This document shows positions 28,534 through 37,739 of a stretch of DNA of 64,000 nucleotides, piece after piece; position 1 is the stretch's first letter, and the number at the start of each line of letters is the position of its first letter. Source of the stretch: Alphaproteobacteria bacterium MarineAlpha11_Bin1 (lineage in GTDB: Bacteria; Pseudomonadota; Alphaproteobacteria; MPNO01; UBA830); assembly GCA_002937455.1 (NCBI GenBank), contig PTJZ01000012.1:1-64000 (forward strand), written 5' to 3'. A model generated the notes under the pieces. That model saw nothing but the letters and a program-made list of their open reading frames with translations. It made no database searches and had not been told where the DNA came from. The position numbers and the translations under genes were made by a program.

Positions 28534-30611
28534 GCGGTCCCTACCGACTTGGTGTCGATGTCGGCGGCACTCATACCGACTTAGTTCTCCTTAATATTGC
28601 CGACGGCTCCATCGAGATTGAAAAGGTCTCGTCTACACCGGTAAACCCGGCTATGGGAGTACTTGACGGTCTCAAACGGTTCATTGCCCAAGGAAAAGAG
28701 CCGTCGGCGATAGAGTTCTTCGGACACGGGACGACTATCACGACAAATGCATTGCTGGAAGGCCGCGGCGCAGATGTGGGGATGATGATCACCAAGGGTT
28801 ACCGCGCAATACAGGAAATTCAGCAGCAGGCACGGGACGGAAACCCGTTCGATTATTTCTTTCAGCGTCCACCTCAATTAGCGCCACAGAGCCTGACGTT
28901 TGAGGCCGCAGGTCGGTTTGACTATGAAGGTAACGAATTGGAGCCACTGGACGAGGAAGCAGTACGTTTAGGCGCACGAGCACTGAAAGATAGAGGTGTC
29001 GCGTCTATCGCTGTAGTATATCTGTTTTCCTACATGAATCCGGCTCATGAGCAACGCACTCGTGAAATCATCCTCGAGGAGTGGCCCAACGCACATGTTT
29101 CACTGTCATCCGACGTCCTACCGCGCATTCGCGAATGGCCAAGGATGTCGACCACCCTGCTCAATGCCTATCTCGAGCCGGTATTGGTGAACTACATTGG
29201 AGATCTTTCGGAAGGGCTTGACCAAGTTGGCGTCGCGACCCAACAGCGTTTCCTAATGCAGTCGAATGGCGGCGTGATGCCTTTCCAAGCCGCCGTCTCC
29301 GGTGCAAAGACCGTACATACTCTTTTTTCTGGTCCTGCAGCCGGCGCACAAGCTGCCGCATACTTGGCAGCAGAGGATGCGAAGAAGGGACTTGTCACGC
29401 TCGATATGGGCGGGACCTCCTGCGACATTGCCTTTATCGAAGGCGGTACCCCCTTAGAAGTGACAGAAGGCGAAGTTGCGAGGCGCCGGCTCGATGTACC
29501 CGCTCTAGATCTCACAACGATCTCGGCCGGTGGTGGATCGATCGCTTGGGTAGACGGCGGTGGCCTTCTGGCCGTCGGTCCACAGAGCGCGGGCGCAGAC
29601 CCCGGTCCAGCCTGTTACGGCAAAAACGGTGAAAACCCGACTGTTACAGACGCCGATATCGTCTGTGGTTTCCTAAACCCACAATACTTCCTTGGCGGGG
29701 CTCAATCACTCGACGTTGATGCGTCTCTCAAAGCACTTGAGGAAAAGGTCGGCAAGCTGCTCGGCATGACCGCACTAGAAACGGCTGCCGGTATCCGACG
29801 GATCGTCGATATGCGTATGGCTGATGAGGTCCGGATTTTTGGCGCAAAGCGCGGCGTCGATCAGCAGAAATTTACTCTGCTTCCGTTCGGTGGCGCCGGT
29901 GCGGTGCATGCCGCGGCAGTGGCCGAGGAGCTTGCAATGGAGAGGATTCTGGTGCCGCCGCGTCCCGGTGCGTTTTCCGCCCTCGGTCTTCTATGTACCG
30001 ATGTTGTGCACGACTACATCCGCTCTGATCTGCGTCCACTTAACCAAGTGCCACCCGCTCACGCGGAGGCGATTATGCAAGAACTGGAAGAGCGCGGCCG
30101 CACCGAGTTGAAAAACGAAGGTATGAATCCAGCTGCCGCGATCTTCGCCCGAGAAATCGATATGCGATATACCGGCCAAGGATACGAGCTTCGGGTAACG
30201 CTTGACGGTATTGGCGGCGCAGACGGATTAGACGATTTGGCACTCTCCGAAATACGTGACCGTTTTGACCGTATCCACGAGCGAATTCATGGCCATGCAG
30301 CCAAAGAAAAAACGGTTGAGGTCGTCAGCTATCGTGTTCGTGCCCGGGTCGTCGTACCAAAATACAAACCGGTCGTTAAGGAGAATTCCTTAAAAAAACC
30401 AGCCCCGGACGAAGCACGAAAAGGCTTTCGGCAGGTCTGGTTTACATCAGACGCGTCGACAGAAACCATCATATGGGATAGGGAGGCCCTACCCGCCGGA
30501 TCGGTTCTATCTGGTCCCGGGATCGTCGAGCAGCTTGACAGTACCATTGTCGTGCCATCCGGATGGTTCGGTCAGGTAGATGGGTATTTGAATTTTATTC
30601 TGACGCGTTAG
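28530..30611 (+). CDS. hyuA: Hydantoinase/oxoprolinase family protein, subunit A
   Basis: A 693-residue ATP-dependent HyuA-type subunit. The N-terminal ASKHA nucleotide-binding motif is GVDVGGTHTDLVLL. FGHGTTITTNALLEGRGA follows near 65-82, the central domain has DMGGTSCDIAFIEGG near 292-306, and TPF-type LLPFGGAGAVHA is near 450. With HyuB it hydrolyses N-methylhydantoin or 5-oxoproline, while related pairs carboxylate acetone or acetophenone. It has a GTG start overlapping the SDR gene and is followed by hyuB nine bases after its stop. The exact substrate cannot be told. Confidence 0.9.
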   Translation: MSGPYRLGVDVGGTHTDLVLLNIADGSIEIEKVSSTPVNPAMGVLDGLKRFIAQGKEPSAIEFFGHGTTITTNALLEGRGADVGMMITKGYRAIQEIQQQARDGNPFDYFFQRPPQLAPQSLTFEAAGRFDYEGNELEPLDEEAVRLGARALKDRGVASIAVVYLFSYMNPAHEQRTREIILEEWPNAHVSLSSDVLPRIREWPRMSTTLLNAYLEPVLVNYIGDLSEGLDQVGVATQQRFLMQSNGGVMPFQAAVSGAKTVHTLFSGPAAGAQAAAYLAAEDAKKGLVTLDMGGTSCDIAFIEGGTPLEVTEGEVARRRLDVPALDLTTISAGGGSIAWVDGGGLLAVGPQSAGADPGPACYGKNGENPTVTDADIVCGFLNPQYFLGGAQSLDVDASLKALEEKVGKLLGMTALETAAGIRRIVDMRMADEVRIFGAKRGVDQQKFTLLPFGGAGAVHAAAVAEELAMERILVPPRPGAFSALGLLCTDVVHDYIRSDLRPLNQVPPAHAEAIMQELEERGRTELKNEGMNPAAAIFAREIDMRYTGQGYELRVTLDGIGGADGLDDLALSEIRDRFDRIHERIHGHAAKEKTVEVVSYRVRARVVVPKYKPVVKENSLKKPAPDEARKGFRQVWFTSDASTETIIWDREALPAGSVLSGPGIVEQLDSTIVVPSGWFGQVDGYLNFILTR

Positions 30612-30619
30612 GTGCAAGT

Positions 30620-32278
30620 ATGACACTCGATCCTGTTACTGTTCAGATCCTAAAGAACAAGGTCGCCAGCCTTGTCGACGAAATGCACTATCATTTCTAT
30701 CGGTCCGGTTATTCAACTATCATCCGCGAGAGTCGGGACTTCTCCTGTGTCATACTGGAAAAAAGCGGTAGATTGATCGTACCGCCACCAATGTTCTTTC
30801 ACGCACCTTTCTACAAACATTTTGTCGATCGCACACTCGAAATATACGGGGAAAACGGTCTAGAGAATGGTGACGTAGTGGTGTCTAATCACCCATATGA
30901 AGCCGGCGTCCCGCATGTCTCAGACATGGCCTTAATTGCGCCGATCTTCGTGGATGGCAAGTTGATCGGCTTTTCCGGCAGTTGCGCACACAAAGCCGAT
31001 ATCGGTGGCATGAACCCCGGCTCCACGTCAGCCAATTCCACGGAAATATACCACGAAGGCTTAGTGCTGCCACCGGTAAAAATATCGTCGAAAGGTAAAT
31101 ACGACGAAGACCTCGAACGCCTGATCCTGTCCAACAGCCGACAACCCGAGTTGGTGCGCGGCGACGTACGCGCGCAAATCGCGGCCACGGAGATGGGTGT
31201 AACCCGGATGCAGGACCACTGTGAACGCTTCGGGACCGATACGGTTATGAGCTCTTTTGTCGCCATACTTAAAAGTGCCGCCGACGAAATGCAGGGAGCA
31301 ATTTCCGCACTGCCCGATGGTAAAGCCTCGGCAGACGGCTATATGGACGATGACGGCGTCGAGATGGATAAGGGTGTCTATTTCGCCGTCACTATCACCA
31401 AAAAAGGTGACGATATAACTTTCGATTTTTCAAACTCCCAACCCCAAGCGAAGGGGCCCATTAACCTGAGACCGTCGATGGTAGAAGCCTGTGTCTTTTA
31501 TTCGCTAATTGGGTGCCTTGGGCATAACATGCAATTCAACGACGGTATGCGCGACGTTGTTAATTTCGTTTATGCTCCGCGCACGATAACTAATGCAGAG
31601 TCCCCTGCCCCCGTTTCGTCGTACCAAAAAGCAAATCTCCGCCTAACGGACGTGATCCTCGAAGCGCTAGCGACGTTTAACCCCGCCCGGGCTATTGCGG
31701 GCTCAGGCTCTTCCGGGTCTCTTTCAATCAACTGGCACCAGGGTGGCAAACCTGGGCATAATTCGCTGCAATATGAAATACTTGGCTCGGCCTACGGCGG
31801 TGGCAACGGCAATGACGGCTGCAATGCCACCGCAACACATCTGTCGAACCTCCATGTTACGCCGGTAGAAATCATCGAAAGCGAATATCCCTGCCGGATA
31901 ATCGAATTGGATTTAGTCGCCGATTCGGGTGGCGCCGGCGAATACCGAGGCGGTGTTGCCTTTCGGCGCAAATACGAGGTCTTACAGGACTGCACTGTTG
32001 TACGACGCTATGACCGCTATAAATATCCACCGCCGGGTGCCGAGGGCGGAGATCCGGGCGGCGCCAGCAAGTTCGTTATAAAGGCCGGTACGCCAAGCGA
32101 ACAACTCACGCCCGCCGCTGGTAAGTTCGAGCTTGATGCCGGAGATGTCTTTTACCTAGAAAGTGCCGGTGGTGGCGGATACGGAGATCCAGAGATCCGC
32201 GATCCGGCCCGGCTGCAAAATGATATCAATCAAGGATACGTTACCGCGCAAGCGGCAAAGGAGAAATACAACTTATAA
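30620..32278 (+). CDS. hyuB: Hydantoinase B/oxoprolinase family protein, subunit B
   Basis: A 552-residue HyuB-type subunit. Family segments include DPVTVQILKNKVASLVDEMH at the N-terminus, SRDFSCVI, VVSNHPYEAGVPHVSDMAL near 95-115, DFSNSQPQAKGPIN near 270-285 and the C-terminal ESAGGGGYGDP. I chose the ATG at 30620 with AGGTG upstream; an in-frame start 57 bases earlier lies within hyuA. It forms the catalytic pair with HyuA. The next gene, a 3-hydroxyisobutyrate-dehydrogenase-like reductase, begins 23 bases later. Confidence 0.9.
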   Translation: MTLDPVTVQILKNKVASLVDEMHYHFYRSGYSTIIRESRDFSCVILEKSGRLIVPPPMFFHAPFYKHFVDRTLEIYGENGLENGDVVVSNHPYEAGVPHVSDMALIAPIFVDGKLIGFSGSCAHKADIGGMNPGSTSANSTEIYHEGLVLPPVKISSKGKYDEDLERLILSNSRQPELVRGDVRAQIAATEMGVTRMQDHCERFGTDTVMSSFVAILKSAADEMQGAISALPDGKASADGYMDDDGVEMDKGVYFAVTITKKGDDITFDFSNSQPQAKGPINLRPSMVEACVFYSLIGCLGHNMQFNDGMRDVVNFVYAPRTITNAESPAPVSSYQKANLRLTDVILEALATFNPARAIAGSGSSGSLSINWHQGGKPGHNSLQYEILGSAYGGGNGNDGCNATATHLSNLHVTPVEIIESEYPCRIIELDLVADSGGAGEYRGGVAFRRKYEVLQDCTVVRRYDRYKYPPPGAEGGDPGGASKFVIKAGTPSEQLTPAAGKFELDAGDVFYLESAGGGGYGDPEIRDPARLQNDINQGYVTAQAAKEKYNL

Positions 32279-32301
32279 ATACCGCAACACAGGAGGAATC
32301 C

Positions 32302-33147
32302 ATGGCAGAGGATCGCGTTGGTATTATCGGCCCCGGCCGCATGGGGCTTGCCATGCTCAAACACCTTAAAAAAAATGGGTTCGATGTCTCCGTATTTGAC
32401 ATCAATGATGAACAGCTTGCAAAAGCGGTTGAGGCCGGCGGATCTCCCGCTAAGAGTCCAAAAGATGTCGGCAAAACCAGCGATTATATAATCATCGGCG
32501 TCGGCTTCGAACCTGAGGTTTATGCTTGCCTGACAGGCGACGAAGGTGCACTAGCGGGACTGGCGCGCGGTGGTGCGATCGCAGTTTGTTCAACCGCCTC
32601 CGTCAGCGGCGTCCAAGATCTTGCTCGGTTGTGCGAAGAACGAGGCATCGATTTCCTAGATGCACCCATCGCCCGGGGCCGCTGGGCGGCTGACGAAGGA
32701 ACTCTCCTTGCGCTGGTCGGCGGTAAAGCGGAGGTCGTCGAACGATTCCGCCCGGTGTTTGAGAGCTTCTGCTCTGATATCGAACATATGGGGGAGGTCG
32801 GCCATGGGCAGGTCGCAAAAATGATGAATAACTATCTCCTATGGGTGAACGGCTGCGCGTTGATTGAAGCCGGGCGTCTGGCTGAATCCACCGGAATCGA
32901 CCTGCCGAAACTGCGTAAGGCTTTGATGATGAGCTCCGGTGACAGTGCCGCTTTGCGAGACTGGGACCGCATGACCTTTACTTGGGCACTAAAGGATATG
33001 CAAATGATGGAGAAATTGATGGACGGTGAGAATAAAGCCTTCCCGCTGGCTGGTCTGGTAAAGGAATTGGTCAAAGACGGTCGCTCTATCAAAGCGACTA
33101 ATCCCCCGGACTGGTCCGGCGAAGGGGGTATCTCTAAACGGCCATGA
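32302..33147 (+). CDS. NAD(P)-dependent beta-hydroxyacid dehydrogenase (3-hydroxyisobutyrate dehydrogenase family)
   Basis: A 281-residue beta-hydroxyacid dehydrogenase. The Rossmann motif is GIIGPGRMG (7-15). The substrate-binding STASVSGV is near 97-104, in the place of the usual STxSP. The catalytic Lys173 and Asn177 are in VAKMMNNYL. Family members include 3-hydroxyisobutyrate dehydrogenase, tartronate-semialdehyde reductase and GLYR-type reductases. AGGAGG precedes the ATG. It ends the SDR-hyuA-hyuB operon and is followed by an ornithine cyclodeaminase relic. Confidence 0.88.
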   Translation: MAEDRVGIIGPGRMGLAMLKHLKKNGFDVSVFDINDEQLAKAVEAGGSPAKSPKDVGKTSDYIIIGVGFEPEVYACLTGDEGALAGLARGGAIAVCSTASVSGVQDLARLCEERGIDFLDAPIARGRWAADEGTLLALVGGKAEVVERFRPVFESFCSDIEHMGEVGHGQVAKMMNNYLLWVNGCALIEAGRLAESTGIDLPKLRKALMMSSGDSAALRDWDRMTFTWALKDMQMMEKLMDGENKAFPLAGLVKELVKDGRSIKATNPPDWSGEGGISKRP

Positions 33148-33224
33148 AAAGCATTAAACTTAACGAAATATAAGAAGTCATCGTTGTTGGATACGGCTTT
33201 GTGGGGGAATCGTCGGGGCAATAG

Positions 33225-33653
33225 TCTTACGCTCGGGACGACTGGCTAGAACCCGGCATGCATGTTAGTTCTATTAAATCCCCAGAAATCAGCAGCAAAG
33301 TGATCAATAAGTGTAACATCGTTGTCTGTCACGTGCGGCATGGACGACCGAAACTGGAATTTGGCGCCGCCGCATCCCTCCCCAATACCAGTGGCCTCGA
33401 CGTCGATGATCTCGCGAACGAGATCGGTCTTAGAGACCTTCCGACCCTTCCGGATATCCTAAGCGGCATGACGCCGGGACGATCCTCCAACGAGCAAATT
33501 ACTTGTTTTCTGAATATCCTCGGCCTTGGATACCAATTTGCTGCCGTCGGCTCGGTTATTCACTGGAAAGCCAAGGAATACGGTATTGGAGAAGATATTC
33601 CGACAGACTGGCTGACCCAGCTCGAGGTGCCCTCGCTGAAAGATGGTTCATGA
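33225..33653 (+). pseudogene. Ornithine cyclodeaminase/mu-crystallin family, C-terminal relic
   Basis: The frame after a TAG at 33222 reads DDWLEPGMHVSS, then GLDVDDLANEIGL, then MTPGRSSNEQITCFLNILGLG, YQFAAVGSVIHWKAKEYGIG. These are the final third of ornithine cyclodeaminase/mu-crystallin proteins (WLxPGTHVN, PGRTSDDEIT, VGLALQD, A...ARERGIG). A full protein has about 310-330 residues; only about 140 remain and the NAD-binding half is absent. A Met at 33258 could start a 131-residue product, but it would have no catalytic site. It overlaps the stop of the convergent deacetylase gene by six bases. Confidence 0.7.
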
Positions 33654-34469
33654 ATTCCGACAAACGGTGTCCGCAAGCTCTTCGTGGGTCGTTATCCAGA
33701 CGTTGTCCCGCTTCTTAACCGCTTCGATAGACTTTCTTAACTCAATCGCGCCGAATGGACGCCCGAACACATGTGCATGCAAGGTTAGGTCTAAGATCGC
33801 GCGAGATGTATGCGTATCACCGAAACCATCCATGATGCGTTCCAGAACGCGAGTAAATGCCTCAGGCTCGTTGCCGTAGCGGACGTATAACGGCATGTCG
33901 TTCACTTCCATGGTAAACGGCACCGCAACTAGATCACCAAAATCGTTTTCGATAAAATAGGGAGTATCTTTGTCGAAATGATCCGAATGCCATTTGAACC
34001 CATGCTTGATCAGTAGCTCGACCGTATTGAGGCTAGGAGTGCCACGAGGGCTAATGAATCCTCTGGGTGCCTTTCCGTGGGTGGCCTTAAAACCCTCAAT
34101 ACCGCGGATTAGATCGGCTTCCTCGTCGGCACGGTCCTGATAAACCGGCAAGATGTTTTGGGCCCACGAATGGGCACCAATAAAATGCCCATCGGCCTCG
34201 ATGCGTTCCAGAAGTTCAGGATGCTTTTCCGTTATGATGCCGCTGGCATAGGTCCCACAAGGGATATCCATATCGGCGACAATATCAAGGAGCCTGTATG
34301 CCCCCGTGGTCATACCATATTCTGCCCAAGACCGGGCTTGGGTGTCGATGTAACCTCTAGCCAGTGGATTTCCCATTGGACCGACACCAGGAGCAGCATC
34401 ATCTGTCCACATTTCACACATAATATTGACGCAAATAGCGAGCGGTTTGTCTTCTGGCCAGTTTGTCAT
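33648..34469 (-). CDS. Polysaccharide deacetylase-family hydrolase (PuuE-like)
   Basis: A 273-residue NodB-fold metal hydrolase. CVNIMCEMW holds the position of the first acidic ligand, SWAEYGMTTGAYRLLDI the following segment, ADGHFIGAHSW the His motif, RGFISPRGTP the next motif and LDLTLHAHVFGRP the C-terminal His segment. This resembles the cofactor-independent allantoinase PuuE and peptidoglycan/polyamide deacetylases acting on ring amides. Placed near hyuAB it could hydrolyse a cyclic amide. The first Asp of the canonical TFDD motif is replaced (NIMCEM), as in the PuuE group. Confidence 0.82.
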   Translation of the reverse strand: MTNWPEDKPLAICVNIMCEMWTDDAAPGVGPMGNPLARGYIDTQARSWAEYGMTTGAYRLLDIVADMDIPCGTYASGIITEKHPELLERIEADGHFIGAHSWAQNILPVYQDRADEEADLIRGIEGFKATHGKAPRGFISPRGTPSLNTVELLIKHGFKWHSDHFDKDTPYFIENDFGDLVAVPFTMEVNDMPLYVRYGNEPEAFTRVLERIMDGFGDTHTSRAILDLTLHAHVFGRPFGAIELRKSIEAVKKRDNVWITTHEELADTVCRNS

Positions 34470-34614
34470 ATTTATTTCTCCACCAGTAAACCGGTTAGTG
34501 GCCGGGCTTAATCTTTATACGCGGAACCTTGTTGCTATAGAATAGCAGGCGATTTTGACCTCCAAACTGGGTGATTCTATGGTTGGCTCTAAATAACTTA
34601 GAGAGACATCACGT

Positions 34615-35211
34615 ATGGCTGAGACCCCAGATAATACCGGCCCGGTTGAGGCCATAATCGCCGGCCCTGGCCACAACCAACCTAAAGAGGTTGTCTGGGA
34701 GCGCTGGCAGAAAAAGCGTACCTTCGTCCGCGCCCTTGAAGGCACATATGGTGAGTTACAGCAGGGGCTGATGGATCAGCCTCGGGTATATAAATCTCGA
34801 GATTGGCAGTGGAAAGGTGGACCACAGCTGTTCGACAAGCCAATAATCAATCCCCAGCGTACCGATATCGCACAGTCTATCGAAACCCATATTTCTGTCA
34901 TTTCGCCAGGCGGTACCGGGCAACGCCACGGTCATATGAACTCCGCACTATTCTATATCCTCTCTGGAAAGGGATACGATATTCACGACGGTAAGCGTAT
35001 CGACTACGAGGCCGGTGATGTGATCATTGTCGAGAATGGCTGCGTTCATCAGCACTTTAACGCCTCGGATGAAGAGGACCTCGTTTCTCTGGTAATGAAG
35101 GCCAAACCGCTCTTTCTGTTCATGCACATGCTGTTCCAGAAAGTTGCTGAGTATCCGCCAAAAGAACCCGTGCCGGGCTGGGAACATTGGGAACCACCGA
35201 CAGACCTCTGA
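34615..35211 (+). CDS. Cupin-domain protein (first of a pair)
   Basis: A 198-residue single-domain cupin. Motif 1 is GGTGQRHGHMNS with His105 and His107, but the expected Glu is Ala111. Motif 2 is GDVIIVENGCVHQHFN with His145 and His147. The N-terminal 90 residues are hydrophilic and include a conserved-looking WxxKRTFVRALEG. The fold is that of gentisate-type ring-cleavage dioxygenases and many non-enzymatic cupins. It is followed 40 bases later by a second, related cupin gene. No function can be assigned. Confidence 0.82.
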   Translation: MAETPDNTGPVEAIIAGPGHNQPKEVVWERWQKKRTFVRALEGTYGELQQGLMDQPRVYKSRDWQWKGGPQLFDKPIINPQRTDIAQSIETHISVISPGGTGQRHGHMNSALFYILSGKGYDIHDGKRIDYEAGDVIIVENGCVHQHFNASDEEDLVSLVMKAKPLFLFMHMLFQKVAEYPPKEPVPGWEHWEPPTDL

Positions 35212-35251
35212 TTAATCCGAGCCAAATTCAAATAAAATTTTGGAAACAAAA

Positions 35252-35863
35252 ATGACGACACATGAGAGAGACCGCGCCCATAGCGGCGCCGACCAGAATA
35301 GCAACTGGTATAGAGAGGAACTTGAAAACTCCGCAGAATTCCGGAAGACCTATCGTAACCGGCTGTCAGTGGTCAAAACAAAGGATATGCCTTTCGAAGA
35401 TTCACCAGACGGACTGATCAAACACTTGGTTCACGAAAAGCAGGACACGACCGAGAATTGCGTCGAGGCCTATATGCAATTCATCAAGCCTGGCAGCCAT
35501 ACAGGGAAGCGCCGTATTCTGGCAGAGCAGATCCTCTTTGTGGCAGAGGGTACTGGGTACGACCTCCACTGGGATGTAGAATTTGAAGTCGATACGGAAT
35601 TCCACTGGTCATGGAAGGAAGAACCCCGCAAATTCGAATGGGAGCGTGGTGATTTCATATTTGTACCAGCCTATTGTATCCAACAACACTTCAATTCCGA
35701 CCCCGATAAAGAGGCACGTCTGATCGTGATTACTAACCGTATATTCAAAGCAATGGGATTGAACTGGCTTGAGCAGATCGAGAATTCGCCGGATTACGAT
35801 GGTGATTTGGAGCCGATGCTAGCGGGACCCGGCTGGTACCCCGACACCCGCGATGACGTCTAG
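35252..35863 (+). CDS. Cupin-domain protein (second of a pair)
   Basis: A 203-residue protein related to the preceding cupin. ILFVAEGTGYDLH aligns with LFYILSGKGYDIH there, and CIQQHFN with CVHQHFN. The first His pair is replaced by Arg87-Arg88-Ile89, while a Glu (Glu92) is present near the position lacking in the partner, and one distal His (His146) remains. An insertion of about 20 residues (FEVDTEFHWSWKEEPRK) separates the motifs. I chose the ATG at 35252; a TTG 12 bases upstream is also open. It may be a non-catalytic or complementary subunit. Confidence 0.8.
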   Translation: MTTHERDRAHSGADQNSNWYREELENSAEFRKTYRNRLSVVKTKDMPFEDSPDGLIKHLVHEKQDTTENCVEAYMQFIKPGSHTGKRRILAEQILFVAEGTGYDLHWDVEFEVDTEFHWSWKEEPRKFEWERGDFIFVPAYCIQQHFNSDPDKEARLIVITNRIFKAMGLNWLEQIENSPDYDGDLEPMLAGPGWYPDTRDDV

Positions 35864-36304
35864 TAAATCTAGATACCGAGCCAGCGGTGTCGGGTATTGC
35901 TCTCTCTGCAACAGCCCTCTGGAATGTAGTCTCTTATCCGCCGGTCAAACCGTTGCGCACTGTTTTCCGATCGTGCACGTCGACACCTTCGTTCTTGATA
36001 TCTCGGTCTGGCAGAAGGACGCAACCGTCTTGGACGTCTGTTAGCCTTCGGGGTTTCTAGTAACTAATTTTCTGTGGTACACGGGGTTTCGCATGCCTTA
36101 GTCGAGCCGGTTTTCGCTGCGGATTTTGAAGAGTTTCACTAATGTCCATCCTTCTTCGAGAAGGACCACACAACTTTACCTTTTAAAAGTCGGCAGTGCG
36201 CTGCAAAAGTAATTTATAAAGGGATAGATAAGAAAAACTATATGTCCCTTGTCCAGATCTAACCTCATTGTATTGTTCAGATATCATGAACAGGGAGAGA
36301 TTCA
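35864..36304. other. 440-base intergenic stretch, no gene recognised
   Basis: No frame here resembles a known family. A 63-codon plus-strand frame (35853-36044) has an odd composition and no ribosome binding site. The right end holds a perfect 6+6 inverted repeat with a 7-base spacer just ahead of the DUF1330 start. Confidence 0.3.
36274..36292 (+). promoter_or_regulatory. Inverted repeat upstream of the DUF1330 gene, possible operator
   Basis: The sequence TGTTCAGATATCATGAACA is an inverted repeat with perfect 6-base arms and a 7-base centre. It ends 12 bases before the DUF1330 ATG and touches the GGGAGAGA ribosome binding site. A dimeric regulator could bind it, or it could fold in the mRNA. 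A single short repeat can also arise by chance. Confidence 0.25.
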
Positions 36305-36592
36305 ATGCCTGGCTACATCATCACAAATGCCGAAGTATTTGATAAAAATGCATATGGGGAATATGGGAAACTAGCGCCTGATGCGATAGCAAGTTATGGC
36401 GGTGAGTTCCTCACCCGCGGAGGCTCAGCGGAAATCCTAGAGGGAAATTGGGAGCCGCATAGGATAGTCGTTGTTAAATTCGACAGCGTCGAACAGGCGA
36501 AGGCGATGTATAATTCTCCTGAATATCAGGCAGCGCGAGAAAAGCGTATTGGTGCTGCAGATTTCAATATGATTGTCGTTGAAGGTAACTAA
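36305..36592 (+). CDS. DUF1330-domain protein
   Basis: A 95-residue dimeric alpha-beta-barrel type protein. The family's strand pattern is seen in GYIITNAEVFD, the middle GGEFLTRGGSAEILEGNW, RIVVVKFDSVEQAKAMYNS and PEYQAAREKRIGAADFNMIVV. The length is that of the whole family. GGGAGAGA precedes the ATG. No reaction is established for DUF1330. It lies upstream of a glycosyltransferase gene, whose upstream TTG frame overlaps this stop, but whose likely ATG is 32 bases downstream. Confidence 0.9.
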   Translation: MPGYIITNAEVFDKNAYGEYGKLAPDAIASYGGEFLTRGGSAEILEGNWEPHRIVVVKFDSVEQAKAMYNSPEYQAAREKRIGAADFNMIVVEGN

Positions 36593-36623
36593 CACTCAGC
36601 ATTTCAATTATCCTGTTGAAATT

Positions 36624-37535
36624 ATGACCTCAACAATTGTTTCCGCAGCAGATGCCGGGTACTTCGCATTACTCAAGGGTCTGATCTTGTCTATCCGCGA
36701 AAAGCCCGACGGCGCAGAGATTTCTCTGTCTATACTGGATGTCGGTCTCGACGAACAGCAACGCCGTTGGTTGAAAGACCAAGGAGCGGAAATAGCCATA
36801 CCAGAGTGGGATTTTGCCGTTCCCAGTTCCCTGAATGCACCGTCGCATTTTCGCGCCTTGCTCTCCCGCCCATTTTTACCCGAGTATTTTCCGGGACACG
36901 ATACCTATCTACACATTGACGCCGACGCTTGGGTGCAAGACTGGAGCGCGGTAGATATTTACCTCGCCTCCGCGGCAAAAGGCCAGCTCGCCATCACTCC
37001 TCAGGTCGACCGGTCATATAACACTATCTATAAGCGTCCCCGACCATACCGTCGAACCCAGAACTATAGGAGTTTCAAGTGGTCTTACGGCGTTCGTATT
37101 GCCGACCGAATAGCGCGCAACCCTATCCTCAATTGCGGCGTTTTTGCGCTACCTTCTGAGGCACCGCATTGGAACCTCTGGGCCGCAGCTATCCGGCGGG
37201 CCCTCGAACGCCGTACATTTCCGCCAAGAGGGGGTTGGCCGGATTTATATTTCAAACTTATAGAGCAGACAGCAATGAATTATGTTGTTTTCGCTGAAGG
37301 GGTTGCTACGACACTTCTACCCGCAACTTGCAACTGGTTCTGTGCCCACGCTGCTCCGAAATTTGATTCCTCTTCAAAAATGCTCGTTGAACCTAACGCG
37401 CCATATCAGCCCATCGGGATCATCCACCTTGCGGGCGAGGGTTTTCAGGACCAAGCATTCGACTTAGAAACGCTGGACCGAAATACCATCAATACGCGTC
37501 TAAGGTACGAAGATGTGCGATCGCTTAATTTTTAA
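36624..37535 (+). CDS. Family 8-like glycosyltransferase
   Basis: A 303-residue GT-A type protein. The N-terminus (TIVSAADAGYFALLKGLILSI, in two parts) matches the nucleotide-binding strand and helix of retaining GT8 enzymes. The metal-binding DxD is in YLHIDADAWV (Asp99-Asp101), and NCGVFALP near 190 is the typical acceptor-side segment. The C-terminal IGIIHLAGEG is the usual HxxG-type metal/UDP loop. I chose the ATG at 36624 over a TTG at 36573. The acceptor is unknown. Confidence 0.75.
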   Translation: MTSTIVSAADAGYFALLKGLILSIREKPDGAEISLSILDVGLDEQQRRWLKDQGAEIAIPEWDFAVPSSLNAPSHFRALLSRPFLPEYFPGHDTYLHIDADAWVQDWSAVDIYLASAAKGQLAITPQVDRSYNTIYKRPRPYRRTQNYRSFKWSYGVRIADRIARNPILNCGVFALPSEAPHWNLWAAAIRRALERRTFPPRGGWPDLYFKLIEQTAMNYVVFAEGVATTLLPATCNWFCAHAAPKFDSSSKMLVEPNAPYQPIGIIHLAGEGFQDQAFDLETLDRNTINTRLRYEDVRSLNF

Positions 37536-37542
37536 GATACTA

Positions 37543-37725
37543 TTAGTTGGACGCCATCATATACATAGATAATGCGGCCAAAACCAACCCGGCGTTCAGC
37601 GGCCAGAAGCCTTTTTTGCGTTGATCCTCGTCTTGGCTTTTATTGGTCAATTTCCGGAATCCAATTGCGACTAGCAGGGCCCCGGCACCCAAAAGGATTC
37701 CTAGTAACGTGGGTAAGGGCTGCAT
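37543..37725 (-). CDS. Small two-helix membrane protein
   Basis: A 60-residue protein. It has a hydrophobic segment at about 6-22 (LLGILLGAGALLVAIGF), a charged loop (NKSQDEDQRKKG) and a second hydrophobic segment at 40-56 (NAGLVLAALSMYMMA). It starts 15 bases after the CinA-like gene on the same strand, so co-transcription is likely. I recognise no family. The hydrophobic/charged/hydrophobic layout and fit between neighbours support a real gene, although its ribosome binding site is weak. Confidence 0.5.
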   Translation of the reverse strand: MQPLPTLLGILLGAGALLVAIGFRKLTNKSQDEDQRKKGFWPLNAGLVLAALSMYMMASN

Positions 37726-37739
37726 CTCTATATTTTACC

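Noticed and set aside
35853..36044. 63-codon frame after the second cupin
   Set aside because: It starts inside the cupin gene, has no ribosome binding site and shows no recognisable pattern in any frame.
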